A stretch of 9,228 nucleotides of DNA from Spirochaetales bacterium (lineage in GTDB: Bacteria; Spirochaetota; Spirochaetia; Sphaerochaetales; Sphaerochaetaceae): contig JAAYQY010000140.1 in the NCBI GenBank assembly GCA_012519125.1, forward strand, positions 1-9,228, written 5' to 3'. Shown piece by piece: positions 1 through 5,676 of the stretch. Position 1 is the stretch's first letter; each line of letters begins with the position of its first letter. The position numbers were made by a program, and so were the translations under genes. Under the pieces are notes generated by a model that saw only the letters and a program-made list of their open reading frames with translations, was not told the DNA's origin and searched no databases.

Positions 1-602
1 CCCCAATCCTCAGCGAAAGCCTGAGAAGCGCGATGTGTGAAGATTCAGTCAAGCTCTTCCAAGAATTGGGCTATCGTGGGGCAGAAACTGTCGAGTATTT
101 GGTAGAAGGTTCTTCCTACTACTTCATGGAAGTGAATGCACGGTTGCAGGTGGAGCACCCGGTCAGCGAGCTGGTCAGCAGATTCGACCTGGTTCGTGCC
201 CAGATTGAGATTGCTCAGGGCAAGAGCCTTTCGCTCTCCCAAAAGGATGTGCAGCTCTCAGGCTATGCCCTGGAGTGCCGCATCAACGGCCTGAGTGCCG
301 GACGGATCGAGAAGTTCGTCATGCCCAGCGGCCCCCATGTTCGTGTCGATACCTACCTCGAGGCTGGTTCTGTCCTCAGTCCCTATTACGACTCGCTGAT
401 CGCCAAGATCATCATTTGGGCTCCGAGCCGTGAACAAGGGCTTTCGGTAATGCAGCGAGCCCTCGCTGAGGTGGAAATCGAGGGGGTGAAGACCAACCTT
501 GAGGAGCAGAAGCTGTTGATTGCCAGCAGGCCGTTCACCAGCGGACGCTTTGGTACCGACCTGTATGCAAAGGTCTGCGACCAGGAGAAGAAACATGCCT
601 GA
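1..602 (+). CDS. accC: Acetyl-CoA carboxylase biotin carboxylase subunit, 3' part (5' end outside window)
   Basis: Biotin carboxylase uses ATP and bicarbonate to carboxylate biotin on the carrier protein AccB, the first half-reaction of cytoplasmic acetyl-CoA carboxylase. The reading frame is open from base 3, so the gene begins before the window; the Met at base 33 is internal, inside the conserved helix that precedes the GAETVEYL strand. About 199 C-terminal residues of the usual ~450 are present. Visible are the end of the ATP-grasp domain, with the active-site segment YFMEVNARLQVEHPV (Glu, Asn, Arg and the EHPV motif), followed by the biotin carboxylase C-terminal domain (ALECRING, then SPYYDSLIAKII). 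The stop at 600-602 overlaps the accD start by 8 bases, so the two are probably translationally coupled. A biotin carboxylase of another carboxylase is possible, but accD and accA directly downstream make accC by far the best call. Confidence 0.95.
   Translation, partial: PILSESLRSAMCEDSVKLFQELGYRGAETVEYLVEGSSYYFMEVNARLQVEHPVSELVSRFDLVRAQIEIAQGKSLSLSQKDVQLSGYALECRINGLSAGRIEKFVMPSGPHVRVDTYLEAGSVLSPYYDSLIAKIIIWAPSREQGLSVMQRALAEVEIEGVKTNLEEQKLLIASRPFTSGRFGTDLYAKVCDQEKKHA
583..587 (+). promoter_or_regulatory. Ribosome binding site of accD
   Basis: AGGAG lies 7 bases before the ATG at 595, inside the last codons of accC. It decides the accD start in favour of 595 over an upstream in-frame Met at 520, which lies deep inside accC. 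Confidence 0.8.
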
Positions 603-1365
603 TCTCTGTCCCCACTGCCAGAAAGAGGTGGCGTTGGATGCCTATCGCATCTGCCCCGCTTGCAACCACTATTTTCCCTTGACCATAGCCCAGCGTCTGG
701 AACTTATTGTTGATGCAGGCTCCTTTGTCGAGATGTCTGCAGAGATGCGGTCGCGAAACCCCATTTCGCTTGCAGGCTATGAGGATAAGCTCAAGGAGAA
801 CGAGAAGAAGTCCTCCCTCAATGATGCGGTGACCATCGGAAGCTGTACGATCGAGGGTGACAACGCCATCATCGCCATCATGTCCTTCGCCTTCATGGGC
901 GGAAGCATGGGCTCGGTGGTAGGTGAGAAGATCACCCAAGCGATGATCGAGGGTGCCCTGCGCGGATGGCCGGTGATCATCTTCACCGCAAGCGGTGGAG
1001 CCAGGATGCAGGAGGGAATCTTCTCTCTGATGCAGATGGCAAAGACTGCCAGTGCCGCCGCACTGCTTGAGGAAACGAAGACCCCGCTCTTCTTGGTGCT
1101 GACCAATCCCACCACAGGTGGGGTGACTGCCTCCTTTGCCATGCTTGGGGATGTCATCCTTGCCGAGCCTGGAGCCATCATCGGCTTTGCCGGACCCCGT
1201 GTCATTGAGGGCACCATCCGAGAGAAGCTGCCTGAAGGGTTCCAGCGCTCCGAATTCCAGCAGTCCAAGGGTTTTGTCGACGCCTTGGTCAGCCGGGACA
1301 AGCTGAAGCAGACCCTCTCCTTTTTGATCAAGACCCACACCAGAAAGGAGGCCGCCCATGGCTGA
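595..1365 (+). CDS. accD: Acetyl-CoA carboxylase carboxyltransferase subunit beta
   Basis: AccD pairs with AccA to move the carboxyl group from carboxybiotin to acetyl-CoA, giving malonyl-CoA for fatty acid synthesis. The protein has 256 residues. It opens with a zinc ribbon formed by Cys5, Cys8, Cys20 and Cys23 (CPHC, then CPAC). The crotonase-like carboxyltransferase fold follows, with the characteristic segments FMGGSMGSVVGEK and SGGARMQEG (Gly134 to Gly141) and LTNPTTGGVTASFA. It is shorter than E. coli AccD (304 residues): the N-terminal tail before the zinc ribbon is almost absent and the spacing between the two Cys pairs is 11 rather than 15 residues. The ATG at 595 has an AGGAG 7 bases upstream and overlaps the accC stop; the end overlaps accA by 8 bases. 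Confidence 0.95.
   Translation: MPDLCPHCQKEVALDAYRICPACNHYFPLTIAQRLELIVDAGSFVEMSAEMRSRNPISLAGYEDKLKENEKKSSLNDAVTIGSCTIEGDNAIIAIMSFAFMGGSMGSVVGEKITQAMIEGALRGWPVIIFTASGGARMQEGIFSLMQMAKTASAAALLEETKTPLFLVLTNPTTGGVTASFAMLGDVILAEPGAIIGFAGPRVIEGTIREKLPEGFQRSEFQQSKGFVDALVSRDKLKQTLSFLIKTHTRKEAAHG
1345..1350 (+). promoter_or_regulatory. Ribosome binding site of accA
   Basis: AAGGAG ends 7 bases before the accA ATG at 1358, within the last codons of accD. The spacing is the same as at the accC/accD junction. Confidence 0.8.
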
Positions 1366-2260
1366 TCTGAAACAATCACTCGATACCATCGAGACGGTGG
1401 TAAAAACCTCCTATACCTGTGAAGGCACCTCCAGCTGGGACTGCGTACTGCGCAGCCGCCAGCAGGGAAGACCTGGTGCCAAGACTTTCATAGACCTCAT
1501 TTGTGACTCCTTCATGGAACTGCATGGCGACCGCCTCTATGGTGATGATCCGGCTATGATCGGGGGCATCGGCATGGTGGGGGGGAGAGCCATCACCTTC
1601 ATCGGCAACCGCAAGGGTGCGAACTTCAAGGAGAATGTGCTGTGCAACTACGGCATGAGCAATCCCGAGGGGTATCGCAAGGCTTTGCGTCTTGCCAAGC
1701 AGGCCGAGAAGTTCGGCCGTCCGGTTGTCTGTTTCATCGACACACCGGGCGCCTATCCAGGCCTTGGGGCTGAGGAGCGGGGCATCGGACAGGCAATTGC
1801 CGAGAACCTGAAAGTCTTCTCCACCCTCAAGACACCTGTGCTTTGCTTCATCATCGGTGAAGGCGGCAGCGGGGGAGCCTTGGGTATCGGGGTGGGGGAC
1901 AAGCTGTACATGCTCGAGCATGCTGTGTATTCGGTCATCACCCCCGAAGGCTTTGCCTCCATCCTGCTGCGCGATCCGAGCAAGGCGAAGGAAGCTGCCG
2001 AGGCGATGAAGATGACCAGCCACCATCTCAAGGAGTTCTCGGTCATCCACGACATCATCCCCGAACGCAGCACCGAGCAGACCGCCCAGGCGATCAAGGA
2101 GACGATCATCCGCGATTTGGATGTGCTGTGCAACAAGCCGCTTGACAATTTGGTGCGTTACCGCCTCAAGAAGATCCGGGGCATCGGAGAGGTATCGGGG
2201 GGCAAGGAGTGGTGGCAACCACTTCTGGAAGTCTTCACCAAGACAGAGAGCCTTCGCTAG
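1358..2260 (+). CDS. accA: Acetyl-CoA carboxylase carboxyltransferase subunit alpha
   Basis: AccA is the second carboxyltransferase subunit; with AccD it forms the heterotetramer that transfers CO2 from biotin to acetyl-CoA. The protein has 300 residues, close to the family norm of about 320. Clear family segments are PGAKTFIDLI and ELHGDRLYGDDPAMIGGI, then IGNRKG, then FGRPVVCFIDTPGAYPG with GAEERGQ-like continuation, then GEGGSGGALGIGVGD (from Gly167), and YSVITPEGFASILLRD. The N-terminal helical region is slightly short. It is the last gene of the acc run, starting inside accD (8-base overlap, AAGGAG upstream). Its TAG stop lies in a CTAG that also supplies, on the other strand, the stop of the convergent MATE gene. 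Confidence 0.96.
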   Translation: MADLKQSLDTIETVVKTSYTCEGTSSWDCVLRSRQQGRPGAKTFIDLICDSFMELHGDRLYGDDPAMIGGIGMVGGRAITFIGNRKGANFKENVLCNYGMSNPEGYRKALRLAKQAEKFGRPVVCFIDTPGAYPGLGAEERGIGQAIAENLKVFSTLKTPVLCFIIGEGGSGGALGIGVGDKLYMLEHAVYSVITPEGFASILLRDPSKAKEAAEAMKMTSHHLKEFSVIHDIIPERSTEQTAQAIKETIIRDLDVLCNKPLDNLVRYRLKKIRGIGEVSGGKEWWQPLLEVFTKTESLR

Positions 2261-3624
2261 ATGTGGGCAGCCTTCTTCTCCAGGTCACGCATTCCTCGGA
2301 AGAAGAAAAGGCTGGTCATCAGGGTGGAAAGGGCATCGGCAACCGGGGCGGCCCAGAGGATGCCCTGCATCCCATAGAAGTGTGCAAAGAGTAGGATTGC
2401 TGGAATCAGGAAGAGCCCTTGCCTGGATAAGGTGAGGGTGAGGGCAATCTTGCTCTTTCCGATTGCCTGGAAGAAGTTTCCTGCTATCACCTGATACCCT
2501 ACCAGGGGAGTGAGCAGAAACCACCTCCTGAGGGCGTACACCCCAAGACTGAGCAACGCTGGATCTTGGTTGAACATTCCCACCATGGTGCGGGGAAAGA
2601 GCTGGGTAACCGCATACCCCACCAGTATCACGGCCGTAGCACTGAGGATGCCGAGCTTGGCAGCCTCTTTGACCCGGTCGTACTGCTTTGCCCCGAAGTT
2701 GAAACTGATAAGCGGCTGAACCCCTTGGTTGATGCCGATGACCGGCATGAAAAGTAGGGTCTGCAGGCTGTGGACAATACCCATTGCGGCAATGCCCAAG
2801 TCTCCTCCATGGAAGATGAGGGTCTTGTTGAGGATCACATTCAGGATGCTGGACATGATCTGCAAGGTGAAGGGGGGAAAGCCCAGTGCTATGATCGAGC
2901 GGACCACCGACAGCCGGAAACGATGCTTGCCCAGCCTGAGCTTGACTCGGCTGCGCTTACCCAAGAAGTAAGAGAGTACCCAGATGAACGACAGGCTTTG
3001 GCTGATGATGGTAGCCAAGGCCGCCCCTGCCATGCCCCAGTCCAGGATGTAGATGAAAATCGGGTCGAGGATGATGTTGGTCCCAGCCCCGAGGAACATC
3101 GAGAGCATCGCAACCTTGGGATTTCCATCTGCACGGATGAAGTGGTTCAGCCCCATGCTGGTTACGCCAAAGACAGAACCCATCAAGATGACTCTCAAAT
3201 AGCTGGATGCGTAGGGGAGCACCTGCTCACTTGCCCCGAAGAGTCTGAGGATGGTGGGCATGAAGATTTGTCCCAGCGTAAGAAAGAGCAGGCCACCTCC
3301 GCTGAGCAGGAGAAAGGAGGTGAAGAGGACTTCCTCGGCCTCCTCATTGCGCTTTTGACCCAGGCGAATCGAAAAGAGGGTTGCCCCTCCGATGCCAAAG
3401 AGCACCCCCAAGGCAATGAGGATGATCATGATGGGGAAGGCGATGGTGATGCCTGCGATGCCGTTCGCCCCGATGGACGGGCTGTTGCCGATGAAGATGC
3501 GGTCAACGACGTTGTACAGGGCGTTGACCATCATCCCGACGATGGCAGGGATGCTGAAGCGCATCAGAAGTTTGAAAATAGGTTCGGTCCCCAAGGGGTT
3601 TGTGTGTTCAGCCATCTGTTGCAT
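2257..3624 (-). CDS. MATE family multidrug/sodium antiporter (MepA-like)
   Basis: This is an integral inner-membrane transporter that would export drugs or other organic cations in exchange for Na+ or H+. The 455-residue protein is hydrophobic throughout, as expected for 12 membrane helices. Family hallmarks are the N-terminal IPAIVGMMVNALYNVVDRIF (residues 25-44) and IRADGNPKVAMLSM (163-176) before NIILDPIFIY. The second half begins with a pseudo-symmetric copy of the first helix (ALGFPPFTLQIMSSILNVIL, about 246-265), and GINQGVQPLISFNFGAKQYD lies at 297-316. The start at 3624 follows the marR stop by one base and has AAGGAA at 3635-3640, 10 bases upstream; an in-frame Met at 3615 would be too far from it. 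The order marR then MATE resembles mepR-mepA of Staphylococcus, so drug- or metabolite-induced efflux is likely. The substrate cannot be read from sequence. Confidence 0.92.
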   Translation of the reverse strand: MQQMAEHTNPLGTEPIFKLLMRFSIPAIVGMMVNALYNVVDRIFIGNSPSIGANGIAGITIAFPIMIILIALGVLFGIGGATLFSIRLGQKRNEEAEEVLFTSFLLLSGGGLLFLTLGQIFMPTILRLFGASEQVLPYASSYLRVILMGSVFGVTSMGLNHFIRADGNPKVAMLSMFLGAGTNIILDPIFIYILDWGMAGAALATIISQSLSFIWVLSYFLGKRSRVKLRLGKHRFRLSVVRSIIALGFPPFTLQIMSSILNVILNKTLIFHGGDLGIAAMGIVHSLQTLLFMPVIGINQGVQPLISFNFGAKQYDRVKEAAKLGILSATAVILVGYAVTQLFPRTMVGMFNQDPALLSLGVYALRRWFLLTPLVGYQVIAGNFFQAIGKSKIALTLTLSRQGLFLIPAILLFAHFYGMQGILWAAPVADALSTLMTSLFFFRGMRDLEKKAAHI

Positions 3625-3625
3625 G

Positions 3626-4039
3626 TCAGCTCAGTTCCTTCTGTATTGAAGCCAGGTGTGCACAAATCTGCTCGTACAATTCTTTGCCTAAGCGCTCTGT
3701 CAGGTTCTGGTTCCACCTGCGTACCCGGTTGGTAAGCTCTGCTTCCAAAGCTTTGGCATGTTCGGTAAGGTGGATGCGGTTGCACCGTTTGTCCCTCTCA
3801 TCCTGAGTTCGGGTGACGAATCCCTTGTCGATGAGCACTTTCAAAGCCCGTGCGGTTGCGGCCTTGTCGATGACCAAGGCGGTGGAGAGTTCTTCCTGTG
3901 TCTGTCCTTCGGCTTGGTAGAGGGACATGAGAAAGCCCACCTCCCCGCTGGTGAGGCTGTAAGGTTTGAGGACCTGATTGAGGTAACGTTGGTTGTGGCG
4001 GTGCAAAATTGCCAGATAGCGTGCAAGGCTGGTATACAT
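3626..4039 (-). CDS. MarR-family transcriptional regulator
   Basis: This is a small dimeric winged-helix repressor of 137 residues, the usual MarR length. The helix-turn-helix spans about residues 46-75 (TQEELSTALVIDKAATARAL then KVLIDKGFV), and the wing carries the family signature DERDKRCNRIHLT. The flanking N- and C-terminal helices would form the dimer interface. It sits one base upstream of the MATE gene on the same strand and probably represses that operon and itself. I chose the ATG at 4039. The frame can be extended to a TTG at 4075, but that TTG is part of a TTGACA -35 box and the extra 12 residues do not resemble MarR proteins. With the chosen start the mRNA would have almost no leader. 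The inducer is unknown. Confidence 0.9.
   Translation of the reverse strand: MYTSLARYLAILHRHNQRYLNQVLKPYSLTSGEVGFLMSLYQAEGQTQEELSTALVIDKAATARALKVLIDKGFVTRTQDERDKRCNRIHLTEHAKALEAELTNRVRRWNQNLTERLGKELYEQICAHLASIQKELS
3635..3640 (-). promoter_or_regulatory. Ribosome binding site of the MATE gene
   Basis: AAGGAA on the - strand, inside the last codons of marR, lies 10 bases before the ATG at 3624. It favours that start over the Met three codons further in. Confidence 0.55.
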
Positions 4040-4046
4040 GGAACAC

Positions 4047-4075
4047 TCTATACCGTAAAACGGTTGATATGTCAA
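4047..4075 (-). promoter_or_regulatory. Sigma-70-type promoter of the marR-MATE operon
   Basis: Reading the - strand, TTGACA (4075-4070, a perfect -35 box) is followed after exactly 17 bases by TATAGA (4052-4047, four of six matches to TATAAT). Transcription would start about 6 to 8 bases further on, at roughly 4041-4039, which is the ATG of marR. This implies a leaderless or nearly leaderless mRNA. Confidence 0.75.
4052..4064. repeat. Second inverted repeat in the marR promoter spacer
   Basis: ACCGT-AAA-ACGGT is a perfect 5-base inverted repeat lying between the -35 and -10 boxes and abutting the larger palindrome at 4063-4076. It could be a second half-site for the repressor or for another regulator; being short, it may also be chance. 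Confidence 0.35.
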
Positions 4076-4076
4076 C
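4063..4076. promoter_or_regulatory. Palindromic candidate operator for the MarR regulator
   Basis: GTTGATATGTCAAC is a 14-base dyad with 12 of 14 symmetric positions (arms GTTGA and TCAAC). It covers the whole -35 box of the marR promoter. MarR-family dimers commonly bind such short AT-centred palindromes over their own promoters, so a repressor bound here would block RNA polymerase. The assignment to this regulator is inference from position and shape. Confidence 0.6.
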
Positions 4077-4106
4077 TAATAAGTACTGTAGGCAGTCCTG
4101 TGGTTG

Positions 4107-4115
4107 TGGTATACT
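4107..4115 (+). promoter_or_regulatory. Extended -10 promoter element of the HAD hydrolase gene
   Basis: TGGTATACT combines a TGn extension with TATACT (five of six matches to TATAAT). There is no convincing -35 box at 16 to 18 bases upstream, as is common for extended -10 promoters. The hexamer ends 6 bases before the ATG at 4122, so the predicted start of transcription coincides with the start codon. Confidence 0.6.
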
Positions 4116-4121
4116 CATTCC

Positions 4122-4979
4122 ATGCAAGAACAACCCACCATCGCCTTGATGTATGACTTTGACAAGACCCTTACCACCAAGGATATGCAAGAGTACACCT
4201 TCATCCCCAAACTCGGACTGAGCAGCGAGGAGTTCTGGAAGAAGGCAAACGACCAGGCACGCACGCAGGGAATGGACAGCATCCTCAGCTATCTCAAGCT
4301 CATGCTTGATGAGGCAAAACGATGCAACCAACCGATCCAGCGTAGTGACTTGGTCGAGCTGGGCCGGGACCTGGAGTTCTATCCCGGGGTGGAGGGGTGG
4401 TTCTCTGCCATCAATACGGTGGGAGAGAAGCTTGGACTTTCCATCGAGCACTACATCATCTCCTCAGGGCTCAAGGAGATCATCGAGGGTTCGGCCATCG
4501 GTTCCGTCTTCAAGCGCATCTATGCTTGTGAGTACTTCTATGATGATCAGGGAAAAGCGGTCTGGCCCAAGCTGTCGGTCAACTATACGGCCAAGACCCA
4601 ATTCCTTTTTCGCATCAACAAGGGTGTGCTGGATGTCTATGATGACAAGGCACTGAATGACTACACCAAGGAGTCGGACCGCAGTGTTCCGTTTCGCAAT
4701 ATGATCTACATCGGGGATGGGCTGACCGATGTGCCCTGCATGAAGCTGGTCAAGGAGAATGGGGGCAAGTCAATTGCAGTCCATGCCCCCAATAGGCTTG
4801 CTGCCTGCAAGAAGCTGATGAACGAGAACAGGATCAACTTCTACGCTCTCGCCGACTACCAAAGCGAAGGTGAGCTCTTCGGTCTTGTCTCAACCATCCT
4901 GGAGAACATGCGAAGTGAAAACGTCCTCCAGAGTTGGCATCGAAGTCAGCAGAGCGAAGCGGTGCTGCTACACTCCTAG
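4122..4979 (+). CDS. HAD-superfamily phosphatase, phosphoserine-phosphatase-like
   Basis: This is a cytoplasmic phosphohydrolase of 285 residues with all HAD motifs. Motif I is DFDKTLT, with nucleophile Asp12 and general acid Asp14; motif II is the Ser of IISSG (114-116); the likely motif III lysine is Lys158 in AKTQFLF; motif IV is GDGLTD with Asp199 and Asp203 binding Mg2+. The insert between motifs I and II (about 90 residues) is a helical cap as in the phosphoserine phosphatase branch. The substrate cannot be deduced. The ATG at 4122 is chosen because motif I follows directly; an in-frame TTG at 4104 lies upstream of the -10 element. No Shine-Dalgarno sequence precedes the ATG. The gene diverges from marR across 82 bases and its last 12 bases overlap the convergent SGNH gene. 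Confidence 0.88.
   Translation: MQEQPTIALMYDFDKTLTTKDMQEYTFIPKLGLSSEEFWKKANDQARTQGMDSILSYLKLMLDEAKRCNQPIQRSDLVELGRDLEFYPGVEGWFSAINTVGEKLGLSIEHYIISSGLKEIIEGSAIGSVFKRIYACEYFYDDQGKAVWPKLSVNYTAKTQFLFRINKGVLDVYDDKALNDYTKESDRSVPFRNMIYIGDGLTDVPCMKLVKENGGKSIAVHAPNRLAACKKLMNENRINFYALADYQSEGELFGLVSTILENMRSENVLQSWHRSQQSEAVLLHS
4947..4967. other. Imperfect hairpin at the HAD/SGNH convergent ends
   Basis: CAGCA and TGCTG form 5 pairs, with a small internal loop, two GC pairs and a GAA loop. It lies just before the HAD stop and directly beyond the SGNH stop. There is no T-run on either side, so it is at best a weak two-way terminator. Confidence 0.25.
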
Positions 4980-5609
4980 GCCTTCCTGCATCCAGTAACT
5001 GAGCGCTTCCATCCCTTTTTGGGTAGGGTGAAGGTTGTCAGCAAGCAAGCCGTCCCCCAGGGAGATGGGTTTTCGTGCAAGGTCGATCAAGTGGGCTTTC
5101 GGACCTGCCTTCACCGCATCGCGGATGATCTGGGCAAGCTCGAGCTGGGTCCAGCCGTGCATGTTCGGCTCATCCAGCGCCCGGTCGGTTCTCTGCAACG
5201 GGGTGCAGAAGTACAGCTCGTTTGAGCTGTGGCGCTTGAGCATCTCCCTGACCAAGGTCTCATAAGCCTCGGCAAAGACTTCTTTTGTGGTCGGTTGGTC
5301 GGCCTGGCCCCAGTCGTTGGTGCCGCCGAAGATGATGATCAGATCCCCGCTCAGCCGGTTCTGTCGCTTCTCAGCCTGGAAGCAGGAGGAGAGCGGACGG
5401 ACACCGGTATAGCTGATTCTGCTGCCCGAGTAGGACTCGTTGGTCAGGAGCCTGAGACCTGTGCGCTGGATCAAGAGGTGCCACCAGGTATGTTCGACGC
5501 AGGTGACATCGACCCCTTCACGGGGATAGAAGAGCTCATTCTCCTCAGGGACAAAGCCTTTGAAGGTGGAGATGGAATCGGCAAGGATGGAAAAGGTTGG
5601 TGCTGTCAT
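4968..5609 (-). CDS. SGNH/GDSL-type hydrolase (probable carbohydrate esterase or lipase)
   Basis: This 213-residue protein belongs to the SGNH hydrolases, which remove acyl or acetyl groups from sugars, lipids or polymers. The four blocks are present: Ser12 in ILADSIS (block I), Gly62 in ESYSGS (block II), Asn98 in FGGTNDWG (block III), and Asp191 with His194 in DNLHP (block V). Block I has Ala where GDS proteins have Gly, leaving the serine intact. No signal peptide is seen, so it is probably cytoplasmic. The ATG at 5609 is chosen because the fold begins directly after it and a promoter sits just upstream; the open frame continues to 5867, but that extension is antisense to the dehydrogenase gene and unlike the family. 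It diverges from that gene across 67 bases. The substrate is unknown; acylated sugars fit the neighbouring glycosidase. Confidence 0.88.
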   Translation of the reverse strand: MTAPTFSILADSISTFKGFVPEENELFYPREGVDVTCVEHTWWHLLIQRTGLRLLTNESYSGSRISYTGVRPLSSCFQAEKRQNRLSGDLIIIFGGTNDWGQADQPTTKEVFAEAYETLVREMLKRHSSNELYFCTPLQRTDRALDEPNMHGWTQLELAQIIRDAVKAGPKAHLIDLARKPISLGDGLLADNLHPTQKGMEALSYWMQEGLGV

Positions 5610-5615
5610 GCAGGC

Positions 5616-5644
5616 AGTGTAGCGCAGTGCTTTTCCTCGCTCAA
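5616..5644 (-). promoter_or_regulatory. Sigma-70-type promoter of the SGNH hydrolase gene
   Basis: On the - strand, TTGAGC (5644-5639, four of six to TTGACA) is followed after 17 bases by TACACT (5621-5616, four of six to TATAAT). The -10 box ends 6 bases before the ATG at 5609, and no Shine-Dalgarno sequence lies between, again predicting a leaderless mRNA. Confidence 0.6.
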
Positions 5645-5651
5645 GAGTCCG

Positions 5652-5660
5652 TGGTATGCT
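5652..5660 (+). promoter_or_regulatory. Extended -10 element upstream of the G1P dehydrogenase gene
   Basis: TGGTATGCT differs by one base from the elements before the HAD and GH2 genes. The -35 region (TTTCCT at 5632-5637 with a 17-base spacer) is poor. Transcription would begin near 5667, giving a leader of only about 10 bases that starts at the Shine-Dalgarno sequence. An ATG at 5656 lies inside this element and is not expected to be transcribed. Confidence 0.5.
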
Positions 5661-5666
5661 CGGATC

Positions 5667-5671
5667 GGAGG
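5667..5671 (+). promoter_or_regulatory. Ribosome binding site of the G1P dehydrogenase gene
   Basis: GGAGG sits 5 bases before the ATG at 5677 and fixes that start over the in-frame ATG at 5656. Confidence 0.8.
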
Positions 5672-5676
5672 TTCTG

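Noticed and set aside
535..1389. 284-codon open frame on the - strand opposite accD
   Set aside because: It is a shadow of accD in a G+C-rich region; rich in His, Gly and Asp without any domain pattern.
2269..2313. Imperfect inverted repeat (AGCCTTCTTCTCC with GGAAGAAGAAAAGGCT) as a terminator of accA
   Set aside because: The arms contain bulges, the loop is about 16 bases and no T-run follows; the repeat is explained by Lys/Phe codons at the end of the MATE gene.
2770..3735. Long (321-codon) open frame on the + strand opposite the MATE gene and the end of marR
   Set aside because: It is the shadow of a clear transporter gene. Its composition is highly charged and low in hydrophobic order, with no recognisable domain, no Shine-Dalgarno sequence and no promoter.
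4040..4075. TTG start for marR at 4075
   Set aside because: The TTG is the start of the TTGACA -35 box and the added residues are not MarR-like; the mRNA would not include it.
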